DNA of 19,346 nt, from the NCBI GenBank assembly GCA_016930435.1, contig JAFGGQ010000173.1, positions 1-19,346 on the forward strand. The letters run 5' to 3'. Of this stretch, positions 15,045 to 19,346 are shown piece after piece (within the stretch, counting starts at the first letter, position 1; each line of letters starts with the position of its first letter). The DNA is from a bacterium. Its GTDB lineage: Bacteria > UBP14 > UBA6098 > JAFGQG01. The position numbers and the translations under genes were made by a program. The notes beneath the pieces were generated by a model, which searched no databases, was not told the origin of the DNA, and saw nothing but the letters and a program-made list of their open reading frames with translations.

Positions 15045-16380
15045 ACTGTACATTCATGGATTTAACTCTGACGTATGGTCCGCCGAATCCCACCGGCAAA
15101 CCGCTTTGTTCCATTTTGCCGCAACCCGCCCCAACAAAGGAGAATATCTCCAGATCGTTGGATAAACCATCGATCTCGGCCAGGGTTTCAAAAACATTCC
15201 CGGTGATCACCGAGATGGTCAGTGGCTCGGCTATCTTCCCATTCTTAATATGGTAGGCCAGTGAAGGGGCCAGCGTGAAAGTGGACATCCCGGAGCCATG
15301 TTTGAGCTTCTCTACATAAATTCCCTCTTTGACATCGCTGAAAAGCTCCTCCTTGCTCAGGTTGCCAGGCAGGATATAGGTTGTGGTCATTCTGACCAGG
15401 GGCTCATATTCGAAATTAATAGCCCTGGCATTTCCGGTCAGGCCTTCATCCAGCATAGCGGCAGTGACCGCGCTATGCAACCGGCTTTTTAAAATACCAT
15501 CCTTGATAAGCTCGGTCTTTCGGGCCCGGGTACCCTCGTCATCAAAAGGAACATAACCGCTGCCTAAGTAATTGCCATCATCGATGATGGTCAAAAGCCC
15601 CGAACCAACCCTACGGCCTAATTTCCACTCATTTTTCATTGTCTCATCACCCACCATGAAATCAGCCTCACTCTTATGCCCAAAGCTTTCATGAGCGAAT
15701 ATCCCAGCCGCTTCCGGCGATAAGATCACGGTATATTTTCCCGGTTTTACCGCTTTTGCCCGTTTTAAAAAATCCTCACATTTCTCAATAAAACCCTCGC
15801 ATTCATCCTGATGTCCGGATAATTCCTCAAAAGTATTACCGGCTTTCATAAAAAAATCGGTATAAGTCTTCTTTTTTCGGGCAAAGCTCATAATGATTCC
15901 TATCCCGGCCCTTTGCATATCGAAGGATAACGAAGACCCCTTTGAAGAATAGAAATTCTTTTCCTCACGCCGGTCCATGTAAAAAGCTTTCCACATCTTC
16001 AGATTGGAATGCCTTTTAAGGAGTTTAAAATATCCCTGAAGAAGGTCGTTTTTACTTGACTTGGCTATCTCCGCCAGGTTCCGGTTTTTGAAGGACCAAA
16101 ATGAACCCTGCTGAACCTCAAATTTGGAAACTACCGGGTTACTCCCGATTTCCGGGTCGGATTTGGCATAGGATGCCAAAACATCAATTTTACCCTGTAT
16201 GCTATCCAGATCGGACAGGGCGCTGTAGTACCATCTGCACCCGTCGAATAGGCGGATAAAAGCGGCTTTATAATCCCGGGTTTTACAATCATCTATACGG
16301 CCTAAAGTGTAAACGATTATCGTTTCAAAGATATGCTCAATGCGCACATCAGTATAAAAGCCCGGTGGGAACTTGAACAT
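15043..16380 (-). CDS. TldD-like metalloprotease subunit
   Basis: Catalytic half of a TldD/TldE protease, 445 residues. The family zinc motif HExxxH is present as H230-E231-SFG-H235, and C420 in GAGCGK matches the third zinc ligand of TldD. The C-terminal signature SGLPVGFGGPYVRV (426-439) and the strand-rich region around GNYLGSGYVPFDDEGT (269-284) are typical. In E. coli the complex cuts microcin B17 leader peptide and trims unfolded peptides. The N-terminal 200 residues diverge from the standard TldD N-terminal domain. A strong SD (GGAGG) precedes the ATG; the promoter is not obvious in the 98 bp to the Fic gene (only an isolated TACAAT). It forms a two-gene unit with the TldE-like gene. 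Confidence 0.87.
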   Translation of the reverse strand: MFKFPPGFYTDVRIEHIFETIIVYTLGRIDDCKTRDYKAAFIRLFDGCRWYYSALSDLDSIQGKIDVLASYAKSDPEIGSNPVVSKFEVQQGSFWSFKNRNLAEIAKSSKNDLLQGYFKLLKRHSNLKMWKAFYMDRREEKNFYSSKGSSLSFDMQRAGIGIIMSFARKKKTYTDFFMKAGNTFEELSGHQDECEGFIEKCEDFLKRAKAVKPGKYTVILSPEAAGIFAHESFGHKSEADFMVGDETMKNEWKLGRRVGSGLLTIIDDGNYLGSGYVPFDDEGTRARKTELIKDGILKSRLHSAVTAAMLDEGLTGNARAINFEYEPLVRMTTTYILPGNLSKEELFSDVKEGIYVEKLKHGSGMSTFTLAPSLAYHIKNGKIAEPLTISVITGNVFETLAEIDGLSNDLEIFSFVGAGCGKMEQSGLPVGFGGPYVRVKSMNVQ

Positions 16381-16478
16381 ATTGCCTCCATTCTGTTTAA
16401 CTTGCTTAACTCATCAAAAAATTGTACAAAAAGTACTTTAATACGGAATTGTAAAAATGCAACCATATTATGCAATAA

Positions 16479-17600
16479 TCACAACTTAAGGTCTGCATTG
16501 ATTCTGTATTTGCTCCCCTCACAAAGAAGCAGATTAAGATCGACCAAGGTCTTAAGGTCCCGGTGAAGGGTTCGCTTGCTCATCCGGCGATAGAGAAGAT
16601 TGAAGGGGGAGACTAAAATTATTTGTTCCGGACTAAAAGAACCCCGGTTCTGATACCAGAGCATTACAAGATCGTATTGGCGCTGATTAATGACCCGTGA
16701 TTTAAATAGGCTATCAAAATAGCTTGTAAGTAGTTGCTGGTGGAGATAATCGTAAATTAGCCCCTTTAAACGTTCAAGACACCACTCAAAACCCCCGAAA
16801 ATAAACTCCAGAAAACCGGTGACTTCTTTATCCTTGTCATTGATACTCTGTGAAAAGGCCAGATAATAATCATCAATATGCTGATAATAGTATTCGGAAA
16901 GCATAAAGGGTAGGTATTTTATTCCTTTTGTATGAAGCAGAGCAGCTTCAATAAACCTTCCCATTCTGCCATTGGCATCTCCGAATGGATGTATTAAGCC
17001 CAGGAAATAATGGGCCAGGGCCGGACGCACCAAAAAGGGCTGTCCCACAATCATCGGGCTATTAATCCATTGAATATAATCAACCATAAGGGGTCTTATC
17101 TCATTGATTGACTTAGGAGGGATGAAAACATTTCCCTGATGATCCTCTACCTTAATATAATGCTCCCGGTATTTACCCGGATTACTGGCTTTGATATCAA
17201 GGTCTTTTGTCAAACTGTAATGAAGCATCTTTATGATTATCTCGGTAAGCTCATAGGGCGCTTCGCTTACTTGAAGATCCAGAATAAATTGATAACCGGC
17301 TTTAAGATTGCGAGCGGCAATTTCAGAAGGGATAAGCAAAGAGGATGTCGGCCCGGAAGATATAATTTGTTCAACCTGGTCGCGGGGCGTCAGATTGCTA
17401 CTAAGAGCCAGATTGAAATATACAAGGTCAGTTACTAATTCTGCCTCAAAATCTCTTTTAAACTTTGGGAGTAATGGTAATTCAGCAAGCAGCGAATACT
17501 CAAGAAGATATTTACGGGCAAGTTCTTCGAATGGCTTCAGAGGGTAATAAAACCCTAAAAACCCCTCGGTTTGGCTGTGATATTTATTATAATTGTCCAT
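16479..17600 (-). CDS. Fic-domain protein with C-terminal winged helix
   Basis: A 373-residue Fic/DOC-fold protein, of a family that usually transfers AMP from ATP to a target protein. The active-site loop is H204-PFGDANGRMGR215, which keeps the catalytic histidine, the acidic residue (D208), N210 and both arginines; the usual DGNGR reads DANGR here. An N-terminal helical region (20-110) precedes the Fic core (about 115-265). The end (about 300-373), with LYRRMSKRTLHRDLKTL, looks like a winged helix. The N-terminal inhibitory motif S/TxxxE(G/N) seen in many Fic proteins is not evident: the aligned helix reads NLALSSNLT (63-71). No toxin-antitoxin partner ORF is adjacent. No SD is visible, and AT-rich DNA lies upstream. 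Target unknown. Confidence 0.88.
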   Translation of the reverse strand: MDNYNKYHSQTEGFLGFYYPLKPFEELARKYLLEYSLLAELPLLPKFKRDFEAELVTDLVYFNLALSSNLTPRDQVEQIISSGPTSSLLIPSEIAARNLKAGYQFILDLQVSEAPYELTEIIIKMLHYSLTKDLDIKASNPGKYREHYIKVEDHQGNVFIPPKSINEIRPLMVDYIQWINSPMIVGQPFLVRPALAHYFLGLIHPFGDANGRMGRFIEAALLHTKGIKYLPFMLSEYYYQHIDDYYLAFSQSINDKDKEVTGFLEFIFGGFEWCLERLKGLIYDYLHQQLLTSYFDSLFKSRVINQRQYDLVMLWYQNRGSFSPEQIILVSPFNLLYRRMSKRTLHRDLKTLVDLNLLLCEGSKYRINADLKL

Positions 17601-17622
17601 TATTATGTCTTATAGATTGTCC
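17592..17622. repeat. direct repeat ATTGTCC, 24 bp apart, around the Fic start codon
   Basis: ATTGTCC at 17592-17598 and again at 17616-17622 (+ strand). One copy lies at the start codon and the other in the leader. It could be a regulatory half-site pair read by the protein's own winged helix, or chance. Confidence 0.25.
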
Positions 17623-17649
17623 TACATAAAATATTGTTAAACAAGGTAT

Positions 17650-17678
17650 AATGTAAAATATAGATAGTAATTTGTCAA
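17650..17678 (-). promoter_or_regulatory. promoter for the Fic gene
   Basis: Minus-strand perfect -35 TTGACA (17673-17678), 17-bp spacer, weak -10 TACATT (17650-17655, 4/6). The leader would be about 43 nt and lacks a recognisable SD. Confidence 0.4.
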
Positions 17679-17891
17679 GTATTATTGTATTAATAATGTC
17701 GTAATTGTTTGAAATAATATAGATGCTTTATGGAATTTTAATAAAAAGATACTGCTAATAGGGATATAGCTGCAATTATATCGAGCCTGAATTTTTAGTT
17801 GGAGAAAACGCTGGGTCTTTTAGGTTAAAATAAACCAATTTCATATTACCCTTTTATAGCAGTGAACAGGGAAAAGCGTATTTCAACAATA

Positions 17892-17927
17892 TATGCCCTC
17901 GGCTTTTTGAGCCTGATTATGGGCATA
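17892..17927 (-). terminator. two-tier hairpin right after the response regulator stop codon
   Basis: Outer arms TATGCCC / GGGCATA (17892-17898 and 17921-17927) pair perfectly, and an inner stem GGCT / AGCC (17901-17904 and 17910-17913) lies within. The structure starts on the base after the TAG of the upstream gene. The T-run that would make a classical terminator is weak on the minus strand (TATATTGTT), so it may instead stabilise the mRNA end or need Rho. Confidence 0.45.
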
Positions 17928-18374
17928 CTATTTTTTAAGTTTCTTCTTTTGTTCTTCCAGCAGCTGTTCAAATTCCCATTGATCCAGGGCCTGTGTGACC
18001 GCACGGGTGACGAGGGGAAGGGCGCTTTCAAGTTTGCTGATCCAGGGCTTGGAAATGTAACCATAAGCGCCATTGCGCATGGCAGTCATGTGATTTTCTA
18101 ATTCACTGTGCCCGGTGATCACAACCGTTGGGGCTATTCTCTTTTCAACTATAGTGGAAAGCCATTCCATACCACTTTTTCCTGGGAGCAAAAGGTCCAG
18201 AAAGATAAGGTCCAGGTTTTCACTATTCAAGCTTCTATCAATATCTTCCGTTGTTGAAGCTTCAAGAATGTCAAAAGTGTAATTACGCATTGCATCCAGA
18301 ATGGTCTTTAGCAGTTTGCGGTCACCGGCATCATCATCACAGATAAGCACTCTAACTGGTTTGATCCTTTTCAT
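17928..18374 (-). CDS. single-domain response regulator (REC only)
   Basis: A 148-residue REC protein without an output domain. Acidic pocket D13-D14-D15, phospho-acceptor D60 in LIFLDLLLPG, T87 in VVITGH and K109 in SKPW are all in place. The last 20 residues are a lysine-rich helix (LEEQKKKLKK). It follows the PAS/HD-GYP gene by 33 bp, has an SD (GGAG) 6 bases before the ATG, and is likely co-transcribed with it. It may carry phosphate between a distant kinase and the HD-GYP protein or another partner; no kinase is in the window. Confidence 0.85.
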   Translation of the reverse strand: MKRIKPVRVLICDDDAGDRKLLKTILDAMRNYTFDILEASTTEDIDRSLNSENLDLIFLDLLLPGKSGMEWLSTIVEKRIAPTVVITGHSELENHMTAMRNGAYGYISKPWISKLESALPLVTRAVTQALDQWEFEQLLEEQKKKLKK

Positions 18375-18407
18375 ATCTACTCCGTCTTTAAGATTAAGAT
18401 TAAAATT

Positions 18408-19346
18408 TTATGTAAATTCAAAGTTCTTCTTTTTAAACAGGCGCACGCAAGCGTCAACGGCAGCACTATCATAGAGAATCCCCTTGTTCTCGATAATTTC
18501 CTCCAGCGCTTTATCGATGCCCAGTGCCGGACGATACGGCCTATGGAAAGCAATAGCTTCCACAACATCAGCGACACCAAGGATACGGGCTTCCAGGAGA
18601 ATCTCTTCCCCCCTAAGTCCAGCGGGATACCCGGACCCGTCAAGCCTCTCATGATGCTGAAGTGCGATTTTGGCAAGATTCCAGGGAAATTCTATCGATT
18701 TTAAAATATCATAACTGGTCTTAGGATGGGCCTTTATCATTCCGATCTCAAACTCGGTTAGCGAACAAGGTTTGCTCAGAATTTCATTGGGAACAAATAT
18801 CTTCCCGATATCATGAACCAGACCAGCCATGCGAATACAGCGAATTCTCTCCGGGGATAACTTCATTTCCCTTGCGATTGCGCTGGCCAAATCTGCAACC
18901 CTGTTCTGGTGACCGGCAGTATAGGGATCCTTGGTCTCCACAATCTTGGCTATTACCTTTATAGTGTTTTCAATGCTATTCTTTAACTTTTCCAGGGTTT
19001 CCTTAAGCTTTTTCTCGTTCCGGATGCGGTCAGTAACATCAGTATCTGCTCCGCGGTAACCGATAAACTTTCCTCTATTATCGTAAATAGGCACACCATT
19101 TGTCGATATCCATACTAAATTTCCATTCTTATGCTGATTCTTATTGATGAACTCTTTAAAAGGGAGCTTGTTGGAAAAAAATTCCTGCGCCTTGGCAATT
19201 TGCTCTTCACTTTCACCCGCAGGAAATAACTCGTAATAATACTTACCCAAAATCTCTTCTGCAGTGTAACCAAGGATCTTTTCCACTACGGGACTGGCAT
19301 AAGTATATTGTCCTTTTGTATTGACCTCCCAGATCCACTCCAGAGC
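18408..19346 (-). CDS. PAS and HD-GYP domain protein, 5' end outside the window (partial)
   Basis: The reading frame is open to the right edge, so 312 C-terminal residues are seen. The first 110 are a PAS domain (WIWEVNTKGQYTYASP, ending GYRGADTDVTDRIRN), then a short coiled coil, then an HD-GYP domain. Key residues, counted from the window edge: H146, H178-D179 (HDIGK), H231-H232 and G239-Y240-P241 (HHERLDGSGYP), D260. HD-GYP enzymes hydrolyse cyclic di-GMP, and the metal-binding residues are present. The frame continues through a GTG at 19284-19286 that is not a start, since it falls inside the PAS domain. It lies upstream of the REC protein. The PAS ligand is unknown, and more sensor domains may precede it. 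Confidence 0.92.
   Translation of the reverse strand, partial: ALEWIWEVNTKGQYTYASPVVEKILGYTAEEILGKYYYELFPAGESEEQIAKAQEFFSNKLPFKEFINKNQHKNGNLVWISTNGVPIYDNRGKFIGYRGADTDVTDRIRNEKKLKETLEKLKNSIENTIKVIAKIVETKDPYTAGHQNRVADLASAIAREMKLSPERIRCIRMAGLVHDIGKIFVPNEILSKPCSLTEFEIGMIKAHPKTSYDILKSIEFPWNLAKIALQHHERLDGSGYPAGLRGEEILLEARILGVADVVEAIAFHRPYRPALGIDKALEEIIENKGILYDSAAVDACVRLFKKKNFEFT

Larger units (their letters stand above)
17601..17927. other. 327-bp AT-rich gap upstream of the Fic gene
   Basis: Contains the presumed Fic promoter (17650-17678) and the hairpin just after the response regulator stop (17892-17927). The rest is AT-rich without a credible ORF, RNA gene or mobile element end. Confidence 0.6.

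Noticed and set aside
17581-17640. TATAAG just upstream of the Fic ATG as a leaderless promoter
   Set aside because: No acceptable -35 at 16-18 bp; the TTGACA at 17673-17678 is a better promoter and gives a normal leader.
1-19346. tRNA/rRNA genes, CRISPR arrays, insertion sequences, prophage or integrase genes
   Set aside because: None could be recognised; no regular repeat-spacer pattern, transposase motifs or cloverleaf signatures were seen.

Overview
This is a bacterial window, about 19.3 kb. Genes have moderate GC, while the few long intergenic gaps are AT-rich. Most genes have strong GGAGG-type Shine-Dalgarno (SD) sites. Several features are common in Firmicutes or Clostridia: a LytR-CpsA-Psr cell-wall enzyme, tatD next to ksgA, a two-domain M29-type aminopeptidase and a stand-alone SagB-type nitroreductase. 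Flavin-dependent ThyX, Trk-type K+ uptake and PAS/HD-GYP signalling would suit an anaerobe. There is no 16S rRNA or ribosomal marker, so I do not assign a phylum; a candidate-phylum bacterium is equally possible.

Layout, + strand: an LCP protein (15-1094, possibly 5' truncated) and then a single ORF that fuses TatD and KsgA (1191-2804). Minus strand, convergent: trkH, trkA and a CmpX/MscS-like channel gene (5950 down to 2813), forming a K+/osmotic unit. A 340-bp gap (5951-6290) holds a factor-independent terminator and a doubtful 44-codon ORF. Then comes a REC-coiled coil-LuxR regulator (minus, 7181-6291). A 540-bp AT-rich divergent region (7182-7721) carries two promoters and several palindromes or repeats, and leads into thyX (+, 7722-8660).

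From 8674 to the right edge everything is on the minus strand. One likely operon, read right to left from a good promoter at 13686-13713, encodes an M29-like aminopeptidase with a long N-terminal region, a SagB-type flavin oxidoreductase, a PtsN-like EIIA protein and a CPA2 cation/proton antiporter with two CBS domains. Upstream of it lie a TldD/TldE pair (16380-13800), a Fic protein with a C-terminal winged helix (17600-16479), and a single-domain response regulator downstream of a PAS/HD-GYP protein that runs off the window.

Two themes stand out. The first is cation homeostasis: TrkH/TrkA uptake, a mechanosensitive channel, and an EIIA plus CPA2-CBS efflux module. The second is peptide processing: TldD/TldE, an M29-like peptidase and a SagB-type enzyme, which recall the maturation machinery of ribosomally made peptides, although no precursor peptide or cyclodehydratase is present. 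The most notable single objects are the TatD-KsgA fusion and its promoter, which predicts a leaderless mRNA.
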